64,000 bases of DNA from Solen grandis (taxonomy: Eukaryota > Mollusca > Bivalvia > Adapedonta > Solenidae): the NCBI GenBank assembly GCA_021229015.1, contig CM037782.1, positions 42,809,224 to 42,873,223 on the forward strand, written 5' to 3'. A program made the position numbers and the translations under genes. The notes beneath the pieces were generated by a model that was not told the origin of the DNA, searched no databases, and saw only the letters and a list, made by a program, of their open reading frames with translations. Of the stretch, positions 12,661-25,100 are shown in pieces. Within the stretch, counting starts at the first letter, position 1, and each line of letters begins with the position of its first letter.

Positions 12661-14490
12661 GAACTTGTTTCCCAAATAATGTTGAAATAATTAAGGTTAG
12701 CCACAATAATTTATTGCAAGTTAAACATTTTCTGGATATTTCTCAACAAATAATTGCTGTTAACCTTTTCTCCCAAGTATAGGCATTTTCTACCAATGGA
12801 ATTTTTCAAAACAGCCCTGTCCAATATAAAACTAACTTGTCAAAATTTCGTAGGATTGAATTGAAATAAATAAAGTAATGTTTATTTATGCGTGATCACA
12901 GTAATGACGTTGCAAACATTTGTTTGTATGTCGTCAATTAATTATTATGTAAAGCACAGTACAGTATGGGATTTCCAATTGAAGTGTAAGAAAATGTAAA
13001 CACCAATATGAAAGAGAGAACAATTATTTTGTAAGTATTTATTGTACAAAACCATGATAGAAATCACAATTAGACAACATTTAACAGACAAGTGCATACA
13101 ATCAAGCTTTAATATCAATTTTGCGCATGAAATATACCAACAGACTACCAATATGGCTTCCTAGTGGGTGGGGAAAAGTTGGGGAAAATTCTGAGTTCTC
13201 TTGTATTGTGCGCTACCCCTCTTTCAGAAACGAAATATAATTTTAAAAAATGCGCACAATACATGGCATTTTATGGTAACTGGCAAACTTTTCTACTGGC
13301 ATTTTGCCAAAAATGCGAGTGTTAATTTTGAGCCCGGACTCTATCTTATGGTTGACAACCAACTTCCTTCTCCCATTTCTCAGTTTTTTTTCACCGGTGC
13401 ATTAGGTCTATGTGCTTTCTTTGGTTTGTCGATTTCAGATTCTGTGCAAAGTTCATTAACATCACAAGATGTAATAAAAAAACAACAACTGGATATCTTT
13501 CATTTTGACATTGTTCAATTGATGATTGAAATCAGCATCAGGCGAGTTTCCATTTGAAACCGGGACTAGTGTAAAATCAGACTTTCAAGGTCAATACGAG
13601 GATGTGGGTAACTTTTATTGATTGAAAATTAAATTAATAACATAATCTAAAATTTTAATTATTAGAAGTATAACTAGTAAATAAAGCGGTATCAAGTATC
13701 AATATTCATTAGGGGAAATATTAATTGAAATCAGTAGATGTTTTAACATATATGTGTCCATGTGTTGTGTACCGTAGTCGACAGACCGGACCAGCGTTGA
13801 ATACTAGTCATACAACAATTAACCTGTGTAAATTTCACTTGTGATATTAAAAGCAAGCTAGAATTGTTAAGTTTTGATGATGTTATTGATTATCAAAATA
13901 ATTATCTCATTTAAACATGTTTTAGAAAATGTTTAAATTTTCACTTGCAAAAAAAAATGCTAGTGGTTTAAAACATAACTTGCAAACTTCATTTTCTACT
14001 CGCATTTTTCGGGAAATGTGAGTGCTAATTTTGAGTCCTGAACTCTGTGGTAGTTGTGAGTGTTATCCTAAACTTAAGGAAATTCAGAGTTAACATTGCA
14101 AGCAACCGTGTTCAAAAACTGCAAATCACATGTTTTTTTTATCATTTAGAAACTGACCAGGTTTTACATGTTGTTTTGAACTGAAAAATGCTGCTGCTGG
14201 CTTATTCATGTTCTCTACTTCAATTTTAGAAGGTTTTCATTATTTGCTTTCAGTATACAAAAACTAATTTCTCCTTGCTTAAAAGTGAAACACATTTTTT
14301 TGCATGTATAAATCTTGTATTATTTCAGATTTTGGGAACGTTATTGAGTTCTATTACAAACATGTTTGACATTTATTGCATGCAAGCATGTATCAAGCCC
14401 ATACCACATGATCAATAAACAGGAAATTATAGGGAATATTCTTCTGCTACTCTGATCTATTCAAAACTGATTCAAGTCATACTTAAACAG
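12661..14490. other. AT-rich unique region with one diverged direct-repeat pair
   Basis: Segments 13279-13342 and 13979-14046 are diverged copies of one another. Both read GCAAACTT...TTTCTACT, a GCATTTT variant, then GAGTG.TAATTTTGAG, CC, ACTCT. They lie about 700 bp apart in the same orientation. A 118-codon open frame at 13201-13557 overlaps the left copy and shows no domain. No gene recognised. Confidence 0.5.
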
Positions 14491-14514
14491 AATTTTCATA
14501 GTTTATTAAAAAAA

Positions 14515-14620
14515 TTAATGTCTTCTTATGTAAACATAACTGGCCAGATTTGTAAATATTTTGATACAGGTGCTCCTTGGGTTACCCTCCACCCTCCACC
14601 AAGAATGGTCATATTTATTA
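14515..14620 (+). repeat. Short relic of a family A core
   Basis: AACTGGCCAGATTTGTAAAT, then GATACAGGTGCTCCTTGGGT and CACCAAGA, parallels the ACTGGCCAGATTTTAAAAT...ACAGATGTTCCTTGGGTCAA segment of core type I units at 4400-5415. No termini remain. Confidence 0.5.
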
Positions 14621-15049
14621 TCCCCACCCACAGCTAGTATTCTGGTGTTCTGATGTTGTTCCTATAAAGCATCAGGTGGGAAACACCTTTGCCTCGATGT
14701 ATTGGTCAATATCATGTCAATACACACCTAATTAGTAGCTTGTAAATTGGCTGTTACAGATTGTCTCCCTGCAGATATTGCCGCCATTACTGCCTGCCTC
14801 AAGCCCAGCTCATGTTACAGGTCATTCAGAGCTCATGATATGCAGTCCGAAAATGATCATGCAACCATTTGAAATTAATCCTCCATGTTGAAGACTAGTG
14901 CTGTGTTATTCTGAACAATATAAGAGTGTTTTCTTCGTTAAGGTATTTTCTATATGTGATAAGTACAATCCTGATCACTTTCAAACTGATCTGTTTTTGG
15001 TCATTTCCTAATAGCAGTTTAGGAAAATAGCTGTAATATGGAATCACTT

Positions 15050-15330
15050 TGGCTGTCCCTGGTGGCTGAGTAAGTACGGCATGCTTCAGGAGCTGGAGGT
15101 TATAGGTTCAGTCAAGTACTCTTAACTCGTTATTGGTGCCTAGCATAATTGGTTGATCCAGCATTTAAATGTAGGCCCGGTGTCAGGATAATGTGACTGT
15201 ATGTGGTATCATGCAGCATGTCTTTAGAGCAGATACTGCAGTGTTGCAGTACTGTATCTGTATTGTGTAATACAGTCTCCATTGACTGATATATTGTTGG
15301 TAGGACTTATGTCCTACACATAAAACTGGT
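15050..15330 (+). repeat. SINE-like element, copy 1 (tRNA-like head plus shared body)
   Basis: The head TGTCCCTGGTGGCTGAGTAA...GGTTCAGTCAA has box A-like and box B-like motifs. The body (GGCCCGGTGTCAGGATAATG, TGTGACTG, GGTATCATG, then a CTCCATTGA-type stretch and GTTGGTAGGACTTA) recurs at 19985-20165 and 43835-44030. I infer a SINE family; no intact tail is visible. Confidence 0.55.
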
Positions 15331-17499
15331 CTTCCATGTTCCCCATTATCCACTTTTCTGCTATCATTAGATTTATCTTTTTTTGTAAGAGTAATTTATT
15401 AGATTTAAGATTTATTGCTTAAATTCAAAGTTAAGTTCCTTATTATTCATCCTTAAAGTATAGAATATCATTTTTCAGGTGCATATTTGTTGACTCTGTC
15501 AGGCAACTTGCTTGCAGCTATGCCTCCTGAAATTATATAGATTACTTCAGTTTATTATGTATCCTACATGCCTTTTTTTCAAAAGAAACAAAGTTCCATA
15601 CTTGAAACTTATGAGACAGAAATGAAGAAAAAAAAATTCCTTGTTCTGAAAAATACATTTTAATTTACTCTGTGGTAATTTTTAATCATTGGTAATTTAG
15701 TTAGCCCAAATCGATAACAAGAAAATGTTGACATTCTATTGTCATTACTGTAATGGAAATAGTAAAGTGTTGATTTGTCAGTGACCTTGAATTCCTATCA
15801 AAATGCACTGCAGTGAAACCGAACTTAAAAAGTATGAATTGGGTCCTTCACCAATTTTTATAGAATCTGAAATTTTAGTTTGACTAAAGTAGGTGAATGA
15901 ATAAAAGATTGAGTTGACAGAATTTAGGCCCTTGGTTTTAGAAAATTTCTGCCACAAAATTTTATTGCAAGCCAATAACATGTTTTTCTCTTCTTATTTT
16001 CATATATTCTTATGATAACCCATCGGTGTGAGGAATGACATGAGTTTTTTTTCTTCTGTAATTCTTTTACTAACAAACATGTTACACTAGTGCCAGCCCT
16101 CAAGTGACTTCACTTGCAGTGTTTTCATTGGAAGACTTTATGGTCCCATCACTTGTTTAAAATTGAACACTCTTTCATTCATAAGAGAAATTCCACAGGG
16201 AAATCAGCTCAACTTGAAATGCGGCCATGCTAATGAAATTTGCCTTGTGTTCCTTGACACCCTTCTGTTTGTAGCTGGAGGGACTAACTCACTAGTTCTA
16301 ATGATAACATAAGAACAACTTGTTCTGAAAATTTAAAATCATGGGTAAGATTAATATTGTTGCCAAATGATTTTATAATATTTTTATTTGTTGGGTTTGG
16401 GGGAGGGATATACAGAAATATTTCACAAGTGTAGCATTTTATCACCAGTACTAAAAAAAAAGTATGTATGTAAGTGTGTAACTTTTTTTTTCCCAACCAG
16501 ATATGATCAGTTTCATCAAGTTTAATGTGTCATCCCTAATTTTGAATTATTTGCTACTGGCCCAAAGTGTCAATCTTAATTTTTCAATTCTCAGAGCCTA
16601 AAGCTATAGTGTTAGTAGGCAGGGTGAGAACCACATTAGTGTCACCAGGGACACCGAAGAGCCAAGCACTGTTGGAACTTCTTGTTCAGTCCCTGTCAGA
16701 CTATTACATGTTTTACGAGAAATTGTCAAGATTTTGGCGAGTTCACAGTTTTCTGGAGTGTGAGTGTGTGCCTTGGTGTCAAATATTGGTGGATCCTTGC
16801 CCACCCATCATTTTGGCTCCACCAATATGGTTCTTTATCACCTCTCTGAAAAGTAGCTCAATCTTAGACTAGGGCCAGTCACCTCGGCCAACAAGTGGCC
16901 ACAGTTCAATACAAAAAGAACCAGTATGGTAAATTATAAATGAGCTGCTAGTATAGCAGCCTTGCTCCTGTACAATGTGGGACAGGGTGCTTCTTGACAT
17001 AGTAAGTCTTGTTAAGCTGGTTAGTCATCTGCCTGGTAGTGATGTACAGGGTAGAGTGGAGGGCGTATCCTACACACTTGTCATGGGATCACAGTTATAG
17101 ACAAGCTGGAGCAAAGGAATTAGTGTTCATGGGATATGTGCCTTCAAATACTGTCTTTATTGATTGGATACTTAAGGAATGGTATACTACAATTTTTATA
17201 TTTCTCTGATTTACTTGGTGTTTGTCTCCTTTCCTAATGAGGGTTGATACAGTGATTAAATCTGCATGCATTGGTACTTACCTAGTATTATAAGATACAC
17301 AGATTGAGAGGTTAAAGTTTGATGGGACTCATTACTGAATTGTTGGGCTTGATATTGCATTTTGTTGTCATTAGATATTTATTTATTTACTCATTGTCTA
17401 AAGCTTTCTCAAAACTGATAGTTTAACATACATTTTGATAAAATATCAGGTGTTGGAGCCTGTAATGGTGTGGGGGTGGGGGTGGATGTGCCATAGTTA
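15331..17499. other. Unique sequence, nothing recognised
   Basis: AT-rich. The 101-codon frame at 16567-16872 (+) follows a possible acceptor (caattctcag) but lacks a matching donor and any known motif. It overlaps a minus-strand frame of similar quality, so I do not call it. Confidence 0.4.
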
Positions 17500-17630
17500 T
17501 TTTTGTGTCACCTGCTGTAAGCAGAGGCGATCACTTTCCATTGTCTGTTCATCCGTCTGTCTGTCCACCACACTTTTTCCATCACTCTTCAGCAGGTGAA
17601 ATATGTGTTCCAAAGAACTGATACTGTTTT
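17500..17630 (+). mobile_element. Family C short element, copy C1
   Basis: Begins TTTTTGTGTCACCTGCTG with hairpin partner AGCAGAGGCGA, then a GTCTGTCTGTCC header. The inverted sub-terminal sequence CAGCAGGTGAAA lies at 17590-17601 and the end ACTGTTTT resembles a decayed TCTTGTT. About 130 bp, no core units. It shares the plan of the copy at 32885-33047. Confidence 0.65.
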
Positions 17631-18170
17631 AACTTCTTTCTAATTTGAACTGTTTCACTAGGGTTCGTTTAAGGCTTAAATGACATTTCTAAATGAATTT
17701 TAATTTACACACTATTGAGTACAGGTTCTGATAAACTTGTGGTAAGTAATTTTTCATATCAAAATATCAATATTTATAACTGATAAGTGAAATGATTAAT
17801 TGAATTTTTTGTGATTTGGTTTTTCATTAGAAAAAAAAGAGTTTAGAGATTAAAAAAAAAATGTTACTCATGATGTATTAAGCACAACAATACTATTTGA
17901 TTGAGGTGGTTTTCTTTTTACAGAAAAAAATGTGCCACTGTTTTGACTAGTACTTTTGTTTTGACTATGGGAAAGATGATAATGGTAAGATATAGTGGCC
18001 AGATCAGGAGAGAGGAAGTCCAGTGAGGATATAGAGGAAGGTGTTGCTGTTCATGTTTGTTCCCTTACTGGCACCCTGTCAGATATGTCCATGTGATATC
18101 TGTTGGCAGCTTTCTCATCCTCACAGCCCATGCAACTGCTCAGTGGATTAATTAACAACCTTTCAAAGAT
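17631..18170. other. Unique AT-rich sequence, nothing recognised
   Basis: Contains poly-A/T tracts only. Confidence 0.5.
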
Positions 18171-18330
18171 AATCCTGGTGGCTCTGGTGGTAGTAAACAG
18201 TGACTCTAGATCTGGGGGTTATTGGTTGAACCTGCATTAGGGCAGAGTACTGACCTTATTCTGGACCATCAATTGGGACCAGGGACTCATTTCCCATCTG
18301 GTCTAAAGTTTAAACTAATCAAGTTGCTCA
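18171..18330 (+). repeat. Possible tRNA-derived SINE relic
   Basis: GGTGGCTCTGGTGGTAGTAA (box A-like) and GGGTTATTGGTTGAACCTG (box B-like) at tRNA spacing, followed by non-tRNA sequence. Degenerate; the body does not match the 15050 family clearly. Confidence 0.35.
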
Positions 18331-19014
18331 AGATTTGGCAATCAAATGGTTTGGGAATTTACTTTCAGGTCATTGGTCATGAGTTCAACACCTACTTGGC
18401 TGTGACATACAACAGCTGTTTTAAATGATATGGGTGGATCTCATAGGATGTGGTTGTAAGGTTCCAGAACTGATCACCATTGTATCAGAATAATTGGACT
18501 GTTTGGTATCAAGCCATATTTATTTCAAGCAAATATGCAGTGGATCACACAGTGTCAGAACCCTATCTGAAACAGACAATACCCCTTTTTCCAATTTTCT
18601 GAAATACTATTAGTGGGACATAGAAAGCACACAAACACATTTGAAAATACCAGACAAAAAATCAGGACCTCTGTTATTCTCCTCTGTGAACCACACATGC
18701 TCCAAGGTTTGACATGTGTCCAGGTGTTCACAGTTATACAGTTACAGTTATTGTTATGGATCAGAGATATTACCCATTAGTGCTTACTCTCATATTCTGT
18801 TTGGTGGCAATTAACTGTGTTAAGAGGAACGTAGATTTCCAGATATTTTTGTCAGACATCCCGATGTACATGGTCCCTTAGTTATCATTTATCATCACCA
18901 AGGGCTCCTCAGTATTATGTGAATGATGTGAGAAGAAACTGGCTATTAAACAAGTGTGTATTCTCCTTTAAGAATAGCAGACATCAGTGCCCACACTACT
19001 TTAGTTGGTGCCCT

Positions 19015-19660
19015 TTTTATATGCCCATCTTAAGATGGGGCGTATAATGTGAACACTCACGGCGGGCGTGCAGGTGGGCGTGGAACATTTGTTGTCCGGG
19101 CTCTAACTTCAATACCGTTTGCCCAATCCTTTTCAAACTTTCCACACATGTGCATGGCCATAATATCTCGGATGAGTTCGATATCCAGCATTATCGTGTG
19201 AATGACTTAGAAGTTATGGCCCTTGACGTACACAAAATACTTGAAATTGTGATTGTCCGGGCTCTAACTTCAATACCGTTAGTCCAATCCTTTTCAAACT
19301 TTTCACACATGTGCATGGCCATAATATCACGGATGAGTTCGATATCCAGCTGTGATTGTCCGGGCTCTAACTTCAATACAGTTTGCCCATTTCCTTTCAA
19401 AGTTTTCACAAATGTGCATGGCCATAATATCGAGGATGAGTTCAATATCCAGCATTATCGCGTGAATGACTTAGAAGTTATGGCCCTTGACGTACACAAA
19501 ATACTTGAAATTGTGATTGTCTGGGCTCTAACTTCAATACCGTTAGACCAATCCTTTTCAAACTTTCCACACATGTGCATGGCCATAAAATCGTGGATGA
19601 GTTCGATATTCAGCATTATCGCGTGAATGACTTAGAAGTTTTGGCCCTTGAACACTTGAA
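19015..19660 (+). mobile_element. Family F element (5' end and four ~160-bp core units)
   Basis: Starts TTTTATATGCCCATCTTAAG with the palindrome GCCCATCTTAAGATGGGGC (5' hairpin) and a GGCGGGCGTGCAGGTGGGCG header. Core units begin near 19097, 19257, 19360 and 19521 (period 160; one unit internally deleted to 103 bp). Each contains CCGGGCTCTAACTTCAATAC, TTTTCAAACTTT, GATGAGTTCGATATCCAGC and GAAGTTATGGCCCTTGA. No 3' hairpin/TCTTGTT was found, so it is 3'-truncated. Frames at 19150-19626 (+) and 19191-19445 (-) are periodic artefacts. Confidence 0.78.
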
Positions 19661-19974
19661 TAAGTCAAAAGAGACATTTTCCTTCAAATTAATGGAAATG
19701 TTTCAACATGATTGTTTTAATAAGTAACATTCATTAACTAATGGGATTTAGGAGACAATAGCTTGTTTCTCTGAGCTATTTCTGAGAGTCCCCATACTGT
19801 GATGGGCGTATTTTGTGGCAGTCCTGACCCTTGTTGTGAATGATCCACAGTACCACAGCTGGTGCCGCCTTTGTGGGTGCTGCACAGTTTCACCCACACA
19901 ACTATTTGCAGTGAGGTCCCTAGAGGCTTATAGTGGTTAGAAAATGCCGTAAAAAAAAGGTACTGGTATAGCTC

Positions 19975-20168
19975 CCTTCCTTGGCCCTCCACATATAGGG
20001 GTAGTTCCAGGACTGGTTGGCCCGGTGTCAGGACTCTGTGACTGGGTATGGTCTCATGCCACATGTCTAAGGTGTGATACTGTAGTGTGGCAGCACTTTA
20101 TCTGTCTCAAGTAGACATTGTCTCCAAATAACTGGAATAATGTTGGTGGGATTTTAAATCCAACAAAA
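19975..20168 (+). repeat. SINE-like element, copy 2 (body only)
   Basis: GACTGGTTGGCCCGGTGTCA, GACTCTGTGACTGGGTATGG and GTGTGGCAGCACTTTATC, then CTCCAAATAACTGGAATAAT and GTTGGTGGGATTTTAAATCC. It parallels 15170-15330 and 43835-44030; the tRNA-like head is absent. Confidence 0.55.
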
Positions 20169-21115
20169 CAACAATCCACAGTTGGTTCCCTCATTGTCTG
20201 GATGCTGCACAGTTTCACCAGCACAACTACAAGTGGTGTCCTCTGTGTGTGAGATGCTGAACAGTTTTCCCAACACAATCACAGTTGGTGCCCCCATTTT
20301 GTGAGTGCTGCAAAGTCTCACCAACATAACTACAGTTTTTGCCCTGTGTAGGGGCTGCACAGTTTCACCAACACAGTCACAGTTGGTGCCCTCATTGTGT
20401 GAATGATCCACAGTTTCACTCACACAACCACAGTTGGTGCTCTTTGTGTGTGGATGCTGCACAGATTCAACCACATAAACTGAGTTCTTGCCTGCTGTGT
20501 GTGGATGCTGCATAGTTTCATCACACAACCACAGTGGTGCCCTCTGTGTGGGGATGCTGCACAGTTTCACCACACAACCACAGTTGGTGCCCTCTGTGTG
20601 GGGATATGGGCCCCAACCAAGTTTCTCCCCTGTGGATGCTCGACAGTTTTACCAACATATTCACATTTGGTGCCCTCTGTGTGGATGCCAAACAGTTTTA
20701 TCAACATATCCACACTTGATGCCCCCTGTGTGGATGCTACACAGTTTTACCAATATATCCACATTTGGTGCTCTCTGTGTGGATGTGCCATAGTTATACC
20801 AATATATCCACATTTGGTGCCCTCTGTGTGGATGCTCCACAGTTTTACCAACATATCCACATTTGGTGCCCTCTGTGTATGCTCCACAATTTTACCAACA
20901 TATCCACATTTGGTGCCCTCGTGTGTATGCTCCACAATTTTACCAACATATCCACATTTGTGCCCTCTGTGTATCTACAATTTTACCAACACACATTTGT
21001 GCTCCACATTTGCCCTACAATTTTACCAACATATGCACATTTTGTGCTCTCCGTGTGTGGGTGCTGCACAGTTTCACCCACAACCTCAGTTGTTGCCCTC
21101 TGTGTGGGGTTTCAT
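20169..21115. repeat. Minisatellite, 49-57-bp unit (ggtgccctctgtgtggatgc)
   Basis: About 18 units containing GGTGCCCTCTGTGTGGATGC, CACAGTTTTACCAACA and a CACA(T/G)TT link. The period is 49 bp in 20740-20960 and slightly longer to the left. A similar lone unit stands at 19858-19905. Numerous 60-207-codon frames on both strands (for example 20499-21122 +, 20154-20573 -) are by-products. Cysteine-rich pseudo-peptides here are not evidence of a gene. Confidence 0.9.
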
Positions 21116-21204
21116 GCAATAATTAAGCTAAAGTTAATGTCAGTGCCATAAATTTCAAAAATCAATATGGCATAGTCTAATTGCAAGAACTTCACTTTTA
21201 TAAG

Positions 21205-22085
21205 GGAAGCATTCAGTATGATGGATGTTTCATTGGATAGGCATTCAGGAAGATGGAGGTTTTGTGGGGGAGACATTCAGTATGATAAAGGTGATAGATG
21301 TTTAATGGGGGTGGCATTCAGTATGATAGAGGTTTTATAGGGAGCATTCTGTATGAAAGAGGTGAAAAGATGTTTTATGGGGGAGGCATTCAGTATGATA
21401 GAGGTTTTATAGAGTAAGAATTGGTGGGGGAGGCATTCAGTATGATAGAGGTTTTATAGAGTAAGAATTCAGTATGATAGAGGTTTTATGGGGGAGGTAT
21501 TTAGTATGATAAAGGATTTGTGGGGGAGGCATTTTCAGTATATAGGAGGATTTATGGGAGAGGCATTCAGTATGATAAAGGATTTGTGGGGGAAGCATTT
21601 TCAGTATAATGTAGGATTTATGGGGGAGGCATTTAGTATGATAACATTTTCAGTATATAGGAGGATTTATGGGAGAGGCATTCAGTATGATAAAGGATTT
21701 GTGGGGGAAGCATTTTCAGTATAATGTAGAATTTATGGGGGAGGCATTCCTTATAATGGAGGATTTATGGGAAAGGCATTCCGTATAATGGAGGATTTAT
21801 GGGGGGAGGCATTCCGTATAATGGAGGATTTATGGGGGAGGCATTCTGTATAATGGAGGATTTATGGGGGGAGGCATTCCGTATAATGGAGGATTTATGG
21901 GAAAGGCATTTCGTATAATGGAGGATTTATGGGGGGAGGCATTCCGTATAATGGAGGATTTATGGGAAAGGCAATCCGTATAATGAAGGATTTATGGGGG
22001 GAGGCATTCCGTATAATGGAGGATTTATGGGGGAGGCATTCCGTATAATGGAGGATTTATGGGGGAGGCATTCAGTATGATGATG
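21205..22085. repeat. Minisatellite, ~32-33-bp unit (ggaggatttatgggggaggc)
   Basis: The left half has longer mixed units (GGGGGAGGCATTCAGTATGA with TAGAGGTTTTATAGAGTAAG). The right half (21730-22080) is homogeneous: GGAGGATTTATGGGGGAGGC then ATTCCGTATAAT, about 11 near-identical units. The homogeneity gradient suggests recent expansion at the right edge. Strongly purine-rich on the + strand. Confidence 0.9.
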
Positions 22086-23130
22086 GTTATCATAAAGCAA
22101 AGAGTGAGTTCAGCTGATTCCGACTAGTGACCAGAGTTGCAGGAAAACATGTAGAGTTTTTGTCCTTTAATGCCCTTTGCACTTTTTCAAGTTAATGTTT
22201 GAATTAAACTGACGGATTTTTCACCATGTAAATTCTGCCAGCAGTCTCTCAGCCCATTGTGCGCTTTGATAGTTATTTGTCTGATATATGTGAACCGCAG
22301 TGTCCTTCCACATCATGGCTTTTGATGTCAAAGAGACTGATTTGAGCATTGCAACCAGTTATTCTTCATTGTACAGCATTCCTCTTAAAAATATTATATA
22401 AACATGTTATTTATATACTTACGTCCAATGCCAATTGAAATCCAGATCAGCCAGCAAGTAACCCTAATATTGATTATATTATTATCATTATCTTGTAGAT
22501 GAGATTGTAATATAGAAAACTTGTTTAGAATTGCTCTCAGTCTGACCTGGCCTTACAATGGTCTAATGTGTAAAATGAGGTACTATTATGTACCTTTTTG
22601 ATGCAGGTCATGTATAAGTCTTTTTTATGATTATGTTCTGAATGTAAAAAAAAAAAAAATGTTTCTTTCTCATGGAAAAAAAGCTATCATTTATTTTTCT
22701 CTTTGATAATTAAAATTTCTGGTATAAGAGTTTCACATGTCATGTTTAAGGTGAGATATGATCATGTATGGAGTGCACTGAATTACAGTATTACACTGGC
22801 TTATCTTACTCTTTTATCATGATATTCATTATATGTACTGCATTGTACATAAATCACTTGCTGCCAAGAGTGATCACTTGCCATATGTTTCCATCTCAAC
22901 TTTCATTTTAACTTAGTCTTCCCATATGCTTGACTCCTTGAATAACCAAGGCATCTCCATAATCTGTGGAAGTTTATTTATGTATTACATGCAATATGTG
23001 TGTTCTGTCTTAATTTGCTTCATTGGAAAAAAAAACAGTGTTAGTGGGTCTAGGATGTATTTCAGAAAGTAAAGTGTATTTATAAGTGACTTGTACAGGA
23101 ACTCCAGATTTTTCAGTGGCACAGAACAGA
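22086..23130. other. Unique sequence, nothing recognised
   Basis: AT-rich, with poly-A/T runs near 22647 and 23029. No exon or element terminus seen. Confidence 0.5.
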
Positions 23131-24380
23131 TGTCCTACACTTGTTCAAGCTGTTTTGACCTATATTTATTCAAGCTGTTTTGTCCTAAACTTGTTCAATC
23201 AGGTTAGTCCTATACATGTTCAAGCTGGTTAGTCCTATACTTCCACAGTCAGGTTAGTCCTATACTTATTCAATCAGGTTAGTCCTATACTTATTCAATC
23301 AGGTTAGTCCTATACTTACACAGTCAGGTTAGTCCTATACATGTTCAAGCTGGTTAGTCCTATACTTATTCAATCAGGTTAGTCCTATACTTACACAATC
23401 AGGTTAGTCCTATACTTATTCAATCAGGTTAGTCCTATACTTATTCAATCAGGTTAGTCCTATACTTATTCAATCAGGTTAGTCCTATACTTATTCAATC
23501 AGGTTAGTCCTATACTTATTCAATCAGGTTAGTCCTATACTTATTCAATCAGGTTAGTCTTATACATTATTCAATCAGGTTAGTCCTATACTTATTCAAT
23601 CAGGTTAGTCCTATACTTATTCAATCAGGTTAGTCCTATACTTATTCAATCAGGTTAGTCCTATACTTATTCAATCAGGTTAGTCCTATACTTATTCAAT
23701 CAGGTTAGTCCTATACTTATTCAATCAGGTTAGTCCTATACTTATTCAATCAGGTTAGTCCTATACTTATTCAATCAGGTTAGTCCTATACTTATTCAAT
23801 CAGGTTAGTCCTATACTTATTCAATCAGGTTAGTCCTATACTTATTCAATCAGGTTAGTCCTATACTTATTCAATCAGGTTAGTCCTATACTTATTCAAT
23901 CAGGTTAGTCCTATACTTATTCAATCAGGTTAGTCCTATACTTACACAGTCAGGTTAGTCCTATACTTATTCAATCAGGTTAGTCCTATACTTATTCAAT
24001 CAGGTTAGTCCTATACTTATTCAATCATGTTAGTCTTATACTTATTCAATCAGGTTAGTCCTATACTTATTCAATCAGGTTAGTCCTATACTTATTCAAT
24101 CAGGTTAGTCCTATACTTATTCAATCAGGTTAGTCCTATACTTATTCAATCATGTTAGTCTTATACTTATTCAATCAGGTTCGTCCTATACTTATTCAAT
24201 CAGGTTAGTCCTATACTTATTCAATCAGGTTAGTCCTATACTTATTCAATCATGTTAGTCTTATACTTATTCAATCAGGTTAGTCCTATACTTATTCAAT
24301 CAGGTTAGTCCTATACTTATTCAATCATGTTAGTCTTATACTTATTCAATCAGGTTAGTCCTATACTTAATCAATCGGGT
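23131..24380. repeat. Second satellite array, 25-bp unit (caggttagtcctatacttat)
   Basis: About 50 units of CAGGTTAGTCCTATACTTAT plus TCAAT, 25 bp, very homogeneous between 23400 and 24020. The left edge (23131-23400) holds variant units (ACACAGT, GTTCAAGCTG). On the right, variant units with CATGTTAGTCTTAT recur at 24028, 24151, 24252 and 24327 (steps of 125, 100 and 75 bp). It has the same period as the array at 7316-9215 but I see no convincing sequence kinship. Confidence 0.95.
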
Positions 24381-24855
24381 TTGTGATGCATGTAACTCTG
24401 AAAGTATTTATCCTAAAGACTTGAAACTTCATGGATATATCATTCAGGACATGAACTTGTGCACCTGGGTATTTTTATAGAACCCTTATGGAAGTTGACA
24501 GAGTTATGTGCCTTTGTTTTTGAAAAATATGGAATTTTGTGATGCACATAACTCTGAAAGTATTTGTACTACAGACTTGAAAATTCATGGATATATTATT
24601 CAGAACATGAACTTGTTAACCTGGTATTTTTATCGAATCTTTGTTGAAGTTGACAGAGTTATGGGCCTTTTTTCCTTTTTTTTTTTAAATATGGAATTTT
24701 ATGCTGTGACGCACTCCTAAAAGTGTTTTTGCTACAGACTTTAAACTTAATGGATATATTACTCAGGAAATGACTTGTGCACCTGGGTGATGGCCTTTAT
24801 TTTGGAAAATGTGATGGGTTGGGGCATCTATTTTCTCTGGACACATTTCTAGTTT
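24381..24855 (+). mobile_element. 3' part of a TATGCCCC-type element with three ~156-bp core units
   Basis: Units start near 24385, 24541 and 24708. Each has GA(T/C)GCA...AACTCTGAAAGTATTT, GACTTGAAACTTCATGGATA and GACAGAGTTATG.GCCTTT. The right end reads GGTTGGGGCATCTATTTTCTCTGG, then CACATTTCTAGTTT, parallel to the family E end GGGGGGCATA...AACATTTCTTGTTT at 29460-29496. The 5' part is missing; the 25-bp satellite abuts it directly. Confidence 0.6.
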
Positions 24856-25100
24856 AGGGACCTCTGTGGCCTAGTGGGTAAAGTCGCTGACATTAACACT
24901 CACTCAGCCCCTCACCGTGTGGGTTCGAATCCCGGCAGGGTCATTTGGATTTTATGTGATGATGCCTTCCAGCTGGCTTGCAGTAGGTCGGTGGTTCTGC
25001 TCTGATGCCTCTGTGCATTCGGGGTCTTCCTCTACCTGTAATTAGCTGGACATCACCATATGACTGAAATACTGTCGAAGCGAGGGTAAACTCAAATAGT
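24856..25100 (+). repeat. tRNA-derived SINE
   Basis: Head: AGGGACCTCTGTGGCCTAGT (box A TGGCCTAGTGGG at 24867-24878) and GGTTCGAATCC (box B, 24922-24932), at functional tRNA spacing, then a non-tRNA body (ATGATGCCTTCCAGCTGGCT, GGTCGGTGGTTCTGC, ATACTGTCGAAGCGAGGGTA, AACTC). The end resembles the 'gttaaac' tails of molluscan SINEs as I know them. The internal pol III promoter looks intact. It starts exactly where the preceding transposon tail ends. Confidence 0.8.

Noticed and set aside
15715..15740. Reverse-oriented element tail (AACAAGAAAATGTTGACATT)
   Set aside because: The reverse strand gives a small hairpin plus TTCTTGTT, but no sub-terminal arm, header or start was found nearby; likely chance.
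16567..16872. 101-codon frame after an acceptor-like tctcag
   Set aside because: No matching donor, no domain, and an equally long frame on the other strand.
20154..21151. Overlapping cysteine-rich frames up to 207 codons on both strands
   Set aside because: Minisatellite translation; all six frames show similar lengths and unit boundaries.
7316..24380. Common origin of the two 25-bp satellites
   Set aside because: Same period, but sequence agreement is limited to CAGG and scattered bases; not above chance by eye.
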